Assembly (NCBI RefSeq): GCF_001908095.1
Contig: NZ_MKGR01000007.1
Location: forward strand, 95,168 to 133,331
From: Xenorhabdus thuongxuanensis
GTDB taxonomy: Bacteria; Pseudomonadota; Gammaproteobacteria; Enterobacterales; Enterobacteriaceae
DNA: 38,164 bases
Direction of reading: 5' to 3'
A program made the translations under genes and the position numbers. Shown piece after piece: positions 28,598-38,073 of the stretch; position 1 is the stretch's first letter, and every line of letters begins with the position of its first letter. The notes beneath the pieces are model-generated. The model saw nothing but the letters and a program-made list of their open reading frames with translations. It did no database searches and was not told the origin of the DNA.

Positions 28598-28940
28598 AAA
28601 TTTTTATTTCCTGTAAACTCCAATAGAACAATGTTTGATTGTTTTTAAACCAAACAGCATAAATTCTGGCATGGAAAAGATGATAACTTAAAATTTTTAC
28701 ACTTAATCAAAAATATTCATAAAGAGCCCCCAAATTGGGTAATAGCGTAGTTACAGGTAGTTTGTTAACATTCTTGCTTTAAACAATAACATTGATAAAT
28801 AATTACTCATACAAATCAAGACGCAACCTTGTTTCTTGATAGTGTACTCTTTAGACACCAACATTTTTTACCAAGGTGAATGCAGAAAGGTTGTAAGAAG
28901 CGACTTGCAGCTAATATGTGTTCATATAAGCGATATGAAT
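28598..28940. other. Spacer between yeaL and a small lipoprotein gene
   Basis: About 340 AT-rich bases between divergent genes, presumably containing both promoters. I see no conserved motif, hairpin or small gene that I would defend. Confidence 0.35.
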
Positions 28941-29294
28941 ATGAAAAAATTAACCTCCTCCATAATAATCTGTATCTCCTTAGCAGGTTGCACCACTCAA
29001 TGGGTACCTGCAACCAGTAATCCTGTCCCTTTCAGCGAAGCAAAAGTTGAATGCAGATTATCAGCATTACAACAATTTCCTATTAAAAATGAAGTTGCCC
29101 AAAGATCAACACTGAAAATGGTGCAGCAACCTTGTATCAATAAAGAGCAATGTGGAAAAAATGGTTACTACAGTCAAAATGTTCCCATGGTTGAAAGCTA
29201 TGTGACGGATGTCAATGAGGGTTCTAGAAGTGAATTTTATTACGACTGTATGCACCAAAAGGGCTGGAAACAAATAACTAAATCCCTACTTTAA
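28941..29294 (+). CDS. Small cysteine-rich lipoprotein of unknown function
   Basis: The 117 residues begin with a lipoprotein signal (MKKLTSSIIICISLAGC) whose lipobox LAGC places the acylated Cys at 17. Position +2 is Thr, which by the usual rule favours outer-membrane sorting. The mature part has four more cysteines (38, 65, 71, 103), enough for two disulfides, and no family motif I recognise. The frame stays open upstream, but those residues look non-coding. I start at the second of two close ATGs because it gives a canonical signal peptide; the ribosome binding site is weak for both. A hairpin lies after the stop, and it converges with purC. Confidence 0.75.
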   Translation: MKKLTSSIIICISLAGCTTQWVPATSNPVPFSEAKVECRLSALQQFPIKNEVAQRSTLKMVQQPCINKEQCGKNGYYSQNVPMVESYVTDVNEGSRSEFYYDCMHQKGWKQITKSLL

Positions 29295-29317
29295 AGTTTA
29301 TTCAACGTGCAAAACAG

Positions 29318-29361
29318 GGACAGGATGCCCTTTTGATTATCGGAGCATCCTGCCTATTTTA
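29318..29361. terminator. Terminator between the lipoprotein gene and purC
   Basis: CAGGATGC and GCATCCTG form a perfect eight-base stem, with CC/GG pairs extending it inside a longer loop. CTATTTT follows on the plus strand and CCCTGTTTTG on the minus strand, so it may serve both convergent genes. Confidence 0.6.
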
Positions 29362-29392
29362 GATTATATTTTTTAAGTAATCGTTTGCGTCA

Positions 29393-30106
29393 CTAGTCTA
29401 AAATAACACCAATACGGCGCGCAACTTCTTCATACGCTTCAATCAGGCCACCAAGACTTTGGCGAAAACGATCTTTATCCATTTTATCCATCGTCAGTTT
29501 ATCCCATAAGCGGCTACCATCCGGTGAAAATTCATCTCCCAATATGACCTTACCCTTGAACAAACCAAATTCCAACTTAAAATCCACCAGAATTAAACCC
29601 GCATCGTCAAACAGCTTGCTCAATACTTCATTGGCCTTATAGCTCAGGCGTTTCATTTCAGATAAGTGCTCTTTGCTCACCCAACCGAATGTCTCACAAT
29701 AAGATTCATTAACCATAGGATCGTGTTTGGCATCATCTTTCAGAAACAGGTCAAACAATGGCGGATTCAGCACTATTCCCTCTTCCACTCCCAAACGCTT
29801 AACCAGAGAACCTGCGGCACGGTTACGAATAACACATTCAACAGGCACCATATCTAGTTTTTTCACCAAGGATTCATTATCTGACAACAGTTGTTCCATT
29901 TGCGTAGGAATACCCGCTTCTTCCAGTTTTTTCATAATGAAATGATTGAATTTATTATTTACCATTCCCTTGCGATCGAACTGTTCGATGCGTTCACCAT
30001 CCAATGCTGATGTATCATTACGGAATTCCAGTACCAGTAAATCAGGATTATCAGTGGTATACACTGTTTTTGCTTTTCCACGATACAACTCAGCTTTCTT
30101 CTGCAT
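29393..30106 (-). CDS. purC: Phosphoribosylaminoimidazole-succinocarboxamide synthase (SAICAR synthetase)
   Basis: Joins CAIR and aspartate with ATP in purine synthesis. The 237 residues match the E. coli enzyme in length. [10 protein letters not shown] with the nucleotide-binding basic residues opens the protein, followed by [22 protein letters not shown] (a PROSITE-type SAICAR signature) and DFKLEFG...[20 protein letters not shown] precedes the ATG. It sits downstream of bamC as in E. coli, but an intrinsic terminator separates them. Confidence 0.97.
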   Translation of the reverse strand: MQKKAELYRGKAKTVYTTDNPDLLVLEFRNDTSALDGERIEQFDRKGMVNNKFNHFIMKKLEEAGIPTQMEQLLSDNESLVKKLDMVPVECVIRNRAAGSLVKRLGVEEGIVLNPPLFDLFLKDDAKHDPMVNESYCETFGWVSKEHLSEMKRLSYKANEVLSKLFDDAGLILVDFKLEFGLFKGKVILGDEFSPDGSRLWDKLTMDKMDKDRFRQSLGGLIEAYEEVARRIGVILD

Positions 30107-30162
30107 TTTACACTCCAGAAATATGACATCTTTAAACGTAAAGAATTAAACAAAAAACGCAC

Positions 30163-30194
30163 CAAAAATATAAAGGGGCCTGGGCCCCTTTATA
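30163..30194 (-). terminator. Rho-independent terminator of dapA-bamC
   Basis: A 12-base perfect stem (TATAAAGGGGCC with its complement) closed by a two-base spacer, followed on the minus strand by TTTTTGG. It lies between bamC and purC. Confidence 0.9.
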
Positions 30195-30196
30195 TA

Positions 30197-31243
30197 TTAC
30201 TTATCTTTGGATTGGCTAAATACGGCTTCCAGCGCAGCCACCATTTGATCATTTTCAGATTGAGTCAATGGCTTGCCTTTGTCGCTGATAAATTGCAGGC
30301 TGCTTCGGTTATCCAAATCACCCACCTGTAACTTGTAATTTCCTTCGCTGATAGAAGGCGCTTCTACCCCTATTGCTTTCCAATCAGAGGAACTGCGTCC
30401 TTTATAAGTCACCGCTATTGCGCCTGTGGAACGTGTACGATCCGTGACTTCCATGCCTATGCTATCCAACACGTATGGCAATCTGTTCCAGACCACGTTA
30501 TAGGGTGCACGCACGATGATCTGCGGCAATCCAGTATTATCACTACCACTTTGTACAGATAATGGACCGGAATTTTTAGCACTGCTCAGGCTCGCAGCTT
30601 CTTGTTGCTGGCTTAAGTCACCCGCCAATTTGTTAAGCATCACAACATTATAACGCTGGATTTGTACCGGATCGGTAATTTCCTTTTCTCCCTGTTTCAA
30701 ACCTTCATTCGCAACAGATAGCGCTATTTGGTAATCATGTTTAGTAACTGAAATACGGTAACGCCCCTGATAAGGAACATTTTCATCTGCCCGTTGCCAT
30801 GTAATCCAATCTGTCTCTAGGGTTTGTGCTGCATCATCTTTATGGCTGATTTTATACCCTTTTCCCACCAACAGATTGTTTATCTGAGACCATAAATCAC
30901 TGTATTCCGGAGTATTTTCAAGCAACAACTTACTGCTGTTAGCACTATTTTCAACGCGGGAACCCGTCAACAAGGCAAGAGCTTGCAACGGAGGACGTAT
31001 ATCCAAATCTTCACCCACAGCCCCCGTTGCCGTTGTTGTCGGAATATTATACTCACCATTTTGCAGCGGTAATGTCATTCCCGCGGGGACGTTCAATAGT
31101 TTCATTGGAGGCGTGTCAAGATAGGATTGATCCCCGCCTACTTGGCGTTTATAGCGCTGATCACTGGAGCAGGCAGCTAAAAAAACTACCAATGACAGAC
31201 CAGCAATCTTCATGACCTTCGATTTTTGCAATAATGTTGCCAT
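30197..31243 (-). CDS. bamC: Outer-membrane assembly lipoprotein BamC
   Basis: Lipoprotein of the BAM complex that inserts beta-barrel proteins into the outer membrane. The signal peptide ends in the lipobox LAAC (acylated Cys25), and the long unstructured N-terminal segment that wraps BamD in E. coli begins SSDQRYKRQVGGDQSYL. Two helix-grip domains follow; DTGLPQIIVRAPYNVVWNRL opens the second, and YKLQVGDLDNRSSLQFI is nearly identical to E. coli. The 348 residues are typical. It starts 17 bases after dapA, so the two form an operon. Confidence 0.95.
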   Translation of the reverse strand: MATLLQKSKVMKIAGLSLVVFLAACSSDQRYKRQVGGDQSYLDTPPMKLLNVPAGMTLPLQNGEYNIPTTTATGAVGEDLDIRPPLQALALLTGSRVENSANSSKLLLENTPEYSDLWSQINNLLVGKGYKISHKDDAAQTLETDWITWQRADENVPYQGRYRISVTKHDYQIALSVANEGLKQGEKEITDPVQIQRYNVVMLNKLAGDLSQQQEAASLSSAKNSGPLSVQSGSDNTGLPQIIVRAPYNVVWNRLPYVLDSIGMEVTDRTRSTGAIAVTYKGRSSSDWKAIGVEAPSISEGNYKLQVGDLDNRSSLQFISDKGKPLTQSENDQMVAALEAVFSQSKDK

Positions 31244-31260
31244 TAAAATTCCCTAAAATT

Positions 31261-32166
31261 TTACAGTAATCCAGCTATTTTCAAGGCACTACCAACTGGA
31301 ATTTGCCCTTCCTGCGTTAGCGGAACCATTGGCAAACGCAATGTATCATCGGCAATCAATCCCAATTGACGGCAAGCCCACTTAACTGGCGTCGGGCTAG
31401 GTTCAACAAATAATTGATGATGCAATTCCATCAGTCGGCTGTTCAGTTCACGAGCTTGCAAAAATTCACCTTGCTCAGCCAATTCACACACCTGTGCCAT
31501 TTCCGCTGCCGCAACATTTGCAGTGACAGAAATAACCCCTTTACCACCAAGCTGCATGAAATCGACAAAACTTGCATCATCACCACTTAGAAGAATGAAA
31601 TCTTCATCACTAATCAATGCTTGGATCTGACTAACACGACTTAAGTTCCCTGTCGCTTCCTTAAGCGCAACAATATTTTTCAGCTTCGCCAAACGAGCGA
31701 CAGTCGGTGGCAATAAATCACATCCGGTACGAGATGGCACATTATACAGAATTTGTGGTAAGTCAGTATTCTCAGCTATTGCCTTATAGTGCAAATATAA
31801 ACCTTCCTGTGAGGGTCTATTATAATAAGGTGTGACTGACAGGCAACCCACAACCCCCGTGTTTTCGAAACGGTTAGTCAAAGAAATGGCTTCTGCTGTA
31901 GCGTTTGCCCCTGTTCCTGCAATCACCGGAATACGCCCATCAGCCATGTCCAGTGTTGTCAGTACAACATCAACGTGTTCGTCATGGTTAAGTGTTGCAC
32001 ACTCGCCTGTTGTTCCAACAGACACAATCGCAGATGTGCCACTGGCGATATGATAATTAACCAATTTTTTCAAGCTGGCCTTATCAATCTGACCCACTGA
32101 GTCCATCGGAGTTATCAATGCAACTATACTGCCTGTAAAACCAGAATGATTGCTTACCATTGCCAT
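31261..32166 (-). CDS. dapA: 4-hydroxy-tetrahydrodipicolinate synthase
   Basis: Condenses pyruvate with aspartate semialdehyde, the first dedicated step towards meso-DAP and lysine. TIM-barrel protein with [11 protein letters not shown] near residue 50, the catalytic Tyr in [13 protein letters not shown] (about 141) and the Schiff-base Lys in ALKEATGN (about 169). Compared with E. coli the N terminus is eight residues longer; AGGGG lies close before the chosen ATG, so I keep it. Bicistronic with bamC. With dapE in the same window, two steps of the pathway are encoded here but in separate transcripts. Confidence 0.96.
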   Translation of the reverse strand: MAMVSNHSGFTGSIVALITPMDSVGQIDKASLKKLVNYHIASGTSAIVSVGTTGECATLNHDEHVDVVLTTLDMADGRIPVIAGTGANATAEAISLTNRFENTGVVGCLSVTPYYNRPSQEGLYLHYKAIAENTDLPQILYNVPSRTGCDLLPPTVARLAKLKNIVALKEATGNLSRVSQIQALISDEDFILLSGDDASFVDFMQLGGKGVISVTANVAAAEMAQVCELAEQGEFLQARELNSRLMELHHQLFVEPSPTPVKWACRQLGLIADDTLRLPMVPLTQEGQIPVGSALKIAGLL

Positions 32167-32404
32167 TTCCCCTTAGTTAAGCCTAAAACTGCAAATGAGA
32201 AGTTCATGGTACTTTCTTGTTATACAGAAGAAAACTCTTTAACCACACGATTTCAATGAATTTTATTAATATCAAGTGTAGCTAATTAAACAGAAATTAT
32301 AATTTTGATCTCTTAACAAATGCAATTGACCTTCTCTTGATCATTTTTTATGTTAAAACACAACATATACAGCAAACACCAACTAAAACTAAAGGAAAAT
32401 CACT

Positions 32405-32962
32405 TTGCCAACATCAGAACCGCATTTTTTAGTGATCACTGCCCTAGGCACCGATCGTCCTGGCATCGTCAATACCATTACCCGCCTCGTCAGTACATGT
32501 GGCTGTAATATTGAAGACAGCCGTTTGGCAATGTTTGGCGAAGAATTTACTTTTATCATGTTGCTATCTGGTAGCTGGAACGCCATTACTTTGATCGAAT
32601 CTACCTTGCCGCAGAAGGGCGCAGAACTTGAATTACTCATAGTAATGAAACGTACCCGATACGGTGTTCAGAAAAAATTTCCTTCGACCATCACCGTTAA
32701 GGTAGATGTAGATGATTCACCAGGAATTGTTGAGCGTTTTACCAGTTTATTCACGACCCAAGATCTTAATATCGCGGAGCTGATATCAAAAACTCACCCA
32801 GCCGAAGAAAATCATCCTGCTCGCTTGCAAATCCAAATCACTGGTCACAACCCAGTTGATGATAATGGCACGATATTTAAAGAAAATTTTCATCACCTAT
32901 GTACAGAATTAAATGCACAAGGCAGTATTAGCGTACAAGATCATCTAAATCAAAACGATTAA
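32405..32962 (+). CDS. gcvR: Glycine cleavage system transcriptional repressor GcvR
   Basis: Accessory regulator with two ACT domains that binds GcvA and blocks activation of the glycine cleavage operon when glycine is low. The first ACT domain covers about residues 6-80 (FLVITALGTDRPGIVNTITR, CGCNIEDSRLAMFGEEFTFI) and the second about 95-175 (VDVDDSPGIVERFT, LNIAELISKT, LQIQITGH). The start is TTG, with AAAGGA ten bases upstream and no better in-frame codon nearby. It is divergent from dapA and followed by bcp 14 bases later, the E. coli arrangement. Confidence 0.94.
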   Translation: MPTSEPHFLVITALGTDRPGIVNTITRLVSTCGCNIEDSRLAMFGEEFTFIMLLSGSWNAITLIESTLPQKGAELELLIVMKRTRYGVQKKFPSTITVKVDVDDSPGIVERFTSLFTTQDLNIAELISKTHPAEENHPARLQIQITGHNPVDDNGTIFKENFHHLCTELNAQGSISVQDHLNQND

Positions 32963-32976
32963 ACGGAGAATAAGTG

Positions 32977-33444
32977 ATGAGTCCATTGAAAGCCGGTGAT
33001 AAGGCCCCCCAATTCAGCCTTCCTGACCAAGATGGCGAGCCCATTAATTTATCTGACTTCAAAGGTCAACGTGTCTTAGTCTATTTTTATCCCAAAGCAA
33101 TGACACCAGGCTGCACAGTTCAAGCGTGTAGCTTACGTGATTCGATAGATGAACTGAAAAGTGCTAATGTTGAAGTACTGGGTATTAGCACAGATGCACC
33201 AGAAAAATTATCCCGCTTTGTAGAAAAAGAGAGGCTAAATTTCACACTGCTTTCTGACATTGACCATCAAGTTGCTGAACAATTTGGGGTGTGGGGAGAA
33301 AAGCAGTTCATGGGGAAAATCTATGATGGCATCCATCGCATCAGTTTCTTAATTAATCCACAAGGTGAAATTGAACACGTTTTTAATAAATTCAAAACCA
33401 GTGATCACCACCAAGTGGTATTGGATTACCTGAGCCAACATTAA
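32977..33444 (+). CDS. bcp: Thioredoxin-dependent thiol peroxidase Bcp
   Basis: Peroxiredoxin that reduces hydrogen peroxide and organic hydroperoxides using thioredoxin. The 155 residues contain FYPKAMTPGCTVQAC with the peroxidatic Cys46 and the resolving Cys51 typical of this atypical two-Cys subgroup, plus LGISTD, LLSDIDHQV and GVWGEK. I chose the ATG giving MSPLKAGD as in E. coli; a GTG lies one codon earlier, and CGGAG serves either. Cotranscribed with gcvR and followed by a strong terminator. Confidence 0.96.
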   Translation: MSPLKAGDKAPQFSLPDQDGEPINLSDFKGQRVLVYFYPKAMTPGCTVQACSLRDSIDELKSANVEVLGISTDAPEKLSRFVEKERLNFTLLSDIDHQVAEQFGVWGEKQFMGKIYDGIHRISFLINPQGEIEHVFNKFKTSDHHQVVLDYLSQH

Positions 33445-33468
33445 TTGTCAGCATAGACACAACCAAGT

Positions 33469-33504
33469 TTGAGTTGCCGCTTTATTGGTTGAGCGGCAAC
33501 TCAA
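33469..33504 (+). terminator. Rho-independent terminator of gcvR-bcp
   Basis: A 13-base perfect stem (TTGAGTTGCCGCT and its complement) with a ten-base loop, followed by TTTATTCGTTT. The rest of the spacer to bepA (to about 33749) is AT-rich and shows no gene I would defend. Confidence 0.85.
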
Positions 33505-33749
33505 TTTATTCGTTTGGTATTTATTCTATTGTATCGTTATTCAAAAAAACCTAAACATTCTCCGCTGCAAGTATCTATAATATTGGTTGTTATCATTCTT
33601 TTTCCTCCCATTTTTCTTCCTACCAGGCACGAATAACGGCTTTGATATGAGTATTTTTCACTAAAATTTATTATGATTAATAGTTTTAAGGTACTCTTTG
33701 TCATAAAAGTATTCATGAAATTGATAGCTAAAACGGAGCACACTATTTT

Positions 33750-33767
33750 ATGAGAATCGCTTTATGA
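33750..33767 (+). other. Five-codon upstream reading frame overlapping the bepA start
   Basis: ATG-AGA-ATC-GCT-TTA-TGA ends with its stop overlapping the bepA ATG (ATGA). The only GGAG in the region is 11 bases before this first ATG and 25 before the bepA ATG, so ribosomes might load here and reinitiate at bepA. It could also be chance. Confidence 0.35.
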
Positions 33768-35227
33768 GAAAAACACCCAGAAAATCTTTGATAACTATTT
33801 TTATCAGCCTGTTGTTATTGGGGAACCCTCCTGTATTCTCTGCACCGGCTGAAGATTCACTACCTGATATCGGCACAACAGCGGGAGCAACCCTCAGCAT
33901 CAACCAGGAAATGGCTATGGGTGATTTATATATACGCTCGATAAGAGCCCAAGCTCCTCTGATTTATGATCCTCTGCTAACTCAATATATTAATCAATTA
34001 GGCCAAAAATTAGTCACCCACGCCGATTCAGTCAAAACACCTTTCCATTTTTATCTGGTAGATAACCCTAATATTAACGCCCTCGCATTTTTTGGTGGTA
34101 ATGTTGTTCTTCATTCGGGGCTATTTCGCTATAGTAACAATGAAAGTGAACTGGCATCTGTCATGGCTCATGAGATTTCCCATATTACACAGCGGCATTT
34201 AGCACGATGGATAGAAGAACAAAAACGTACCAGCCCTCTGGCATGGACCGGCACATTGGGCGCTATTTTGCTTATGATAGCTAATCCACAAGCCGGCATG
34301 GCCGCACTCAGCGGCACACTGGCAGGCGTCCAACAAGGCATGATCAGTTTTACCCAATCGAATGAGCAAGAAGCCGATCGTATTGGAATACAAACGCTCA
34401 GTCGAGCGGGATTTGATCCACACGGCATGCCTGATTTTATGCAAGTACTCGTAGATCAATCTCGCTATAGCTCCAAACTGCCTGAAATGCTATACACTCA
34501 CCCATTACCTGCCAGCCGTTTGGCTGACGCCCGTAATCGGGCAAATCAATATCCAACTAAAGCGGTTTCAGAATCCCAAGACTTTCTGTTCGCCCGTGTC
34601 CGTATTTTAACAATGTATTCAACTGATCAACGTCCCTATATTGATCAATGGCTAAAGAAATACAGTCAGGGAACCGCTAAAGAACAGCTTGCTGCGGCCT
34701 ATGGACGTGCTATTTTGCTTTCTGAAGATAAAAAGTATGCCGAAGCCAGGGCAATACTCTCTCCATTGCTAGATAAACAACCGGATAATATTTGGTTTAT
34801 TGATACCATGACGGATATTGATATCGGACAAAAACAGTATACCAACGCCATCGCTCGCTTACAGGATGCACTCAAGAAACTGAAAAACAACCCGGTATTG
34901 CAAATTAACCTCGCAAATACCTATCTTATGGATAAAAAGTATTCTCAGGCATCACAACTTCTGTTTCGTTATACTTTCAATAATCCTAATGATCTTACTG
35001 GCTGGATATTGTTAAGAAAAGCTGCAGGATCGCAGGGAAAGCACAATGATGAACTAGCCGCCTATGCGGAAATCATGGCACTGCAAGGTAATTTTGACTC
35101 CGCTATAGAACAACTTAGCAAAGCCAGTGCGTTGGCCAAATTGGGTAGTTATGAACAAAAGCGCTATGATGCTCGTATTGATCAATTGCGCCAACTGCAA
35201 CAAAGTTATGACCAATATAAAAAATAA
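33764..35227 (+). CDS. bepA: Periplasmic beta-barrel assembly-enhancing protease BepA
   Basis: M48 zinc metalloprotease and chaperone that promotes LptD maturation and degrades stalled outer-membrane proteins. An N-terminal signal peptide (about residues 1-27, ending VFSAPA) is followed by the protease domain with the zinc motif HEISH (His136, Glu137, His140), the third zinc ligand in NEQEADRIG, and a C-terminal TPR region from about residue 310 (repeated helices with [20 protein letters not shown] and [14 protein letters not shown]). The 487 residues equal the E. coli length. Another possible ATG lies 14 bases upstream out of frame. arsC follows after 12 bases. Confidence 0.96.
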   Translation: MRKTPRKSLITIFISLLLLGNPPVFSAPAEDSLPDIGTTAGATLSINQEMAMGDLYIRSIRAQAPLIYDPLLTQYINQLGQKLVTHADSVKTPFHFYLVDNPNINALAFFGGNVVLHSGLFRYSNNESELASVMAHEISHITQRHLARWIEEQKRTSPLAWTGTLGAILLMIANPQAGMAALSGTLAGVQQGMISFTQSNEQEADRIGIQTLSRAGFDPHGMPDFMQVLVDQSRYSSKLPEMLYTHPLPASRLADARNRANQYPTKAVSESQDFLFARVRILTMYSTDQRPYIDQWLKKYSQGTAKEQLAAAYGRAILLSEDKKYAEARAILSPLLDKQPDNIWFIDTMTDIDIGQKQYTNAIARLQDALKKLKNNPVLQINLANTYLMDKKYSQASQLLFRYTFNNPNDLTGWILLRKAAGSQGKHNDELAAYAEIMALQGNFDSAIEQLSKASALAKLGSYEQKRYDARIDQLRQLQQSYDQYKK

Positions 35228-35239
35228 AGGATTTTTTAC

Positions 35240-35611
35240 ATGCAAAATCTTGATACACGAAAAGTGATGTTTTACCACAATCCTCGCTGTTCAAAGAGCC
35301 GTGAAACCCTTAAACTGATTGAAGAACTCGGTATTACACCGGAAATCATTCACTATCTTGATACACCACCTACAGCAGAACAGCTTGCCGTACTGTTACA
35401 ACAGCTCGGTTTCAAAGATGCCCGCCAATTAATGCGTACTAAAGAAGCACTCTATAAAGAATTAAACCTGAATGATACCACATTATCCCAAGACGCATTG
35501 CTCCAGGCGATGGCTGAAAATCCTAAATTGATAGAACGTCCGATTGTTGCTGTTGGTGATAAGGCTCGTTTGGGACGCCCCCCTGAACAAGTTAAAGAAA
35601 TTCTGCTGTAA
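35240..35611 (+). CDS. yfgD: ArsC-family arsenate reductase (YfgD-like)
   Basis: Glutaredoxin-coupled reductase of the ArsC family. MFYHNPRCSKSRETLKLIEE carries the active-site Cys, followed by LMRTKEALYKELNL and NPKLIERPIV and the basic KARLGRPPEQV, matching E. coli YfgD from memory. The 123 residues are of family length. No arsR, arsB or other arsenic gene is present, so an arsenate role is uncertain. It forms an operon with bepA, and the order bepA-yfgD-hda-uraA is as in E. coli. Confidence 0.92.
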   Translation: MQNLDTRKVMFYHNPRCSKSRETLKLIEELGITPEIIHYLDTPPTAEQLAVLLQQLGFKDARQLMRTKEALYKELNLNDTTLSQDALLQAMAENPKLIERPIVAVGDKARLGRPPEQVKEILL

Positions 35612-35635
35612 CTATTTTTCAATCAGAACGTTTTC

Positions 35636-35678
35636 AATAAAAAAGTGACAGAAATATATTCTCTATCACTTTTTTATT
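35636..35678. terminator. Bidirectional terminator between yfgD and hda
   Basis: AATAAAAAAGTGA and TCACTTTTTTATT form a perfect 13-base stem; the A-run on one arm and T-run on the other provide a T-tract in both directions for the convergent genes. Confidence 0.85.
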
Positions 35679-35708
35679 CTGATCTCGTTTCCTTACTGCT
35701 TTATTCAC

Positions 35709-36410
35709 TCAAAGCTCAAGAATATCCTTTACAAACGGGATCGTGAGTTTGCGTTGTGCCACAATAGAAGCCCGATCAAGCTCATCCAAGGTTCTGAACA
35801 ACGTTTGCATTTCCCTATCGAGCCGCTTTAACACAAAACGCCCCACATCCTCAGGCAATTCAAAACCCCGTAATTTTGCCCGTAGTTGCAATGCCTGGAT
35901 TTTCTCATCATCTGACAGAGGTTGTAATTTGTAAATTTGTCCCCAATCCAAACGAGATGCCAAATCCGGTAGCGTCAGATTAATTTGCCGTGGAGGACGA
36001 TCACCTGTGATTAAAAGACAAGTTCGGCCAATTTCTACAATACGGTTGTATAGATTGAAAATAGCCATTTCCCATTCTTGATCACCCGCAATACACTCAA
36101 TATTATCGATGCACACTAATGATAAGTGTTCCATACCATCAAGGACTTCCGGGACAAAATAGGCGCGCTTATCCAGTGGCACATACCCTACAGCTTCTCC
36201 CTGTTGGGATAATTCGGCACAAGCTGCATGAAGCAAATGGCTCTTACCCCCGCCATCACGGGACCAAAAATAGATATAACTGCCGTGTGACTGACTAATA
36301 GCCAATTTTATTGCAGCTAATAAGGAAGTATTCTCACCTGCAAAGAAACTGGCAAAAGTTTCATCATCGGGCAAATATAATGGTAATGAAAGCTGCGACG
36401 GTGTATTCAG
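35709..36410 (-). CDS. hda: DnaA inactivator Hda
   Basis: AAA+ protein that, with the DNA-loaded sliding clamp, stimulates hydrolysis of DnaA-bound ATP and prevents re-initiation. A clamp-binding motif [10 protein letters not shown] lies at the N terminus, then the Walker A region [11 protein letters not shown], Walker B VCIDNIE, sensor 1 ITGDRPPR and the arginine-finger segment LASRLDWG. I place the start at a CTG, giving 233 residues beginning LNTPSQLSL as in E. coli, where CTG initiation is established; GAGGTG ends three bases before it. A GTG two codons upstream is the alternative but lacks a binding site. No terminator separates it from its own upstream spacer. Confidence 0.92.
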   Translation of the reverse strand: MNTPSQLSLPLYLPDDETFASFFAGENTSLLAAIKLAISQSHGSYIYFWSRDGGGKSHLLHAACAELSQQGEAVGYVPLDKRAYFVPEVLDGMEHLSLVCIDNIECIAGDQEWEMAIFNLYNRIVEIGRTCLLITGDRPPRQINLTLPDLASRLDWGQIYKLQPLSDDEKIQALQLRAKLRGFELPEDVGRFVLKRLDREMQTLFRTLDELDRASIVAQRKLTIPFVKDILEL

Positions 36411-36817
36411 AAGCACCTCAAACAGAATGGATAACGAACAGTGCTAAGTCTACCACAAAAAGTCTCTATAAATGAAACGAATGCTTTGTTTAAAGTAGGA
36501 GATTATCATCAAAGCATATCTCCTCATAAAATGGATAGATTACGACCAGTAACAAAACTATCCCTATTTCTTGCGCAAGCTAGAAATAATCTGCCCTAGA
36601 ATAAAAACTCTTATATTTGATAATCTCATACTATCAATAGTCAATATTGACAATAGTAAAAAGTAAAAACCAAGAGTAAAAATATATTGTATTGCCAAAG
36701 ATTTTAACTTATCTCTCTTAAGTTATTTTCAATAGCGATTGACAACAGATATTATTGGTAAAGGAAAAACTTATCGCTATAAATGACAAAGTAAAATGAT
36801 AGAGGAAATAATTTTTT
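36411..36817. other. AT-rich spacer upstream of hda
   Basis: About 400 bases containing the presumed hda promoter. A perfect 12-base palindrome GTCAATATTGAC lies at 36640-36651, flanked by ACTAT and ATAGT, but I cannot assign it to a regulator. No gene is visible. Confidence 0.4.
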
Positions 36818-36849
36818 AAAATAGAAAGGGATTTTTAAAAAACCCTTTC
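36818..36849 (-). terminator. Rho-independent terminator of uraA
   Basis: On the minus strand GAAAGGG pairs with CCCTTTC around an A/T loop, followed by TATTTT. It lies about 20 bases after the uraA stop. Confidence 0.75.
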
Positions 36850-36870
36850 CAATAAATTTCTTAATGTCTT

Positions 36871-38073
36871 TTATTCTACTACTTCACTCTTCTTATCATT
36901 TCTAATTGATTCCACAGAAGAGTTAATATATGGCTCTTCTGGCCGGATGAAGCTTATCAGTTTAAAAAACAGACTTAAACCAATCCCCACAACAGTTGCA
37001 AGCGCCATACCCTTCAATTCTGCCGAACCAATCTGAATTTTCGCTCCGCTGACACCAATAATCAAAATAATGGAGGTCAGGATCAGGTTCTGTGCCCTAC
37101 TGTAATCAACTTTCGAATCAATCAGAACTCGAATGCCTGATGCACCAATCACACCATACAGTAACAGGGAAACACCTCCCATCACTGGGATTGGGATCAT
37201 TTGGATAGCTGCCGCCAATTTACCAACGCAGGAAAGTAATATTGCCATCACCGCAGCGCCACCAATCACCCATGTGCTGTATACACGGGTAAGTGCCATA
37301 ACACCAATATTTTCACCATAAGTCGTGTTAGGTGTTGAACCAAAGAAACCCGAAATCATCGTTGAAAAACCATTGGCAAACATTGAGCGGTGCAAACCTG
37401 GGTTTTTCAATAAATCTTTCTGCACGATATTTGCCGTTACCACTAAGTGCCCAACATGTTCTGCAATAACCACCAGCGCAGCAGGTAAAATTGTCATAAT
37501 GGCAAACCATTCAAAACGCGGTGTATAGAATGTAGGCAATGCAAACCACGGCGCTTCACGTATTGGAGTTAAATCTACAACTCCCATAAAAAATGACAGC
37601 ACATATCCTACCAAAACACCAATCAGAATCGGAATAATCGCCATAAAACCACGGAATATTACCGATCCCAAGATGGTCACGCCCAACGTAACCATAGATA
37701 TGGTCAGGTTGGTCATATTAATTTCAGTGCCTGCTGTTGGACGCAATCCCGCCATATCAGCAGCAACACCTGCCAATTCCAGGCCAATCACGGCAACAAT
37801 GGCTCCCATCGCTGCCGGAGGAAACATCACATTGATCCATCCCCTTCCTGCAACTTTTACAAGCAGGGCAACCAAACAAAACAACAAACCGCAGACAATA
37901 AATCCACCTAATGCCAATTCATATCCCAAAGGCAGTAACAACAATACAGGCGAAATAAAAGCAAAGCTGGAACCTAAATAAGCCGGAATTCTTCCTTTAC
38001 AAATCACCAAATACAGTAATGTTCCAATGCCATTGAACAACAAAATTGTCGCAGGATTCACTTTAAGTAAAAA
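36871..38073 (-). pseudogene. uraA: Uracil permease UraA, 5' end missing
   Basis: Uracil:proton symporter of the NCS2 family. About 400 residues are present from the middle of the first helix onward: NPATILLFNGIGTLLY, GSSFAFISPVLLLLPLGYE, the FPPAAMGAIVAVIGLELAGV helix, IAEHVGHLV with the substrate-binding Glu-His, GFFGSTPNTTYGENIG, and MGGVSLLLYGVIGASG. The E. coli protein has about 36-40 residues before the point where homology stops here (LLKVNPAT). Upstream in frame the bases encode something unrelated, and a TGA follows. A GTG at 38059-38061 could start a shortened protein, but loss of the first helix would probably abolish transport. It could instead be an assembly join at a repeat. Confidence 0.8.

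Noticed and set aside
33537-33743. A 68-residue minus-strand frame between bcp and bepA
   Set aside because: No ribosome binding site or recognisable sequence, and it lies in the likely bepA promoter region.
35240-35611. An arsenic-resistance locus
   Set aside because: Only a single ArsC-like gene in the bepA-hda neighbourhood is present, the housekeeping YfgD paralogue; arsR and arsB are absent.
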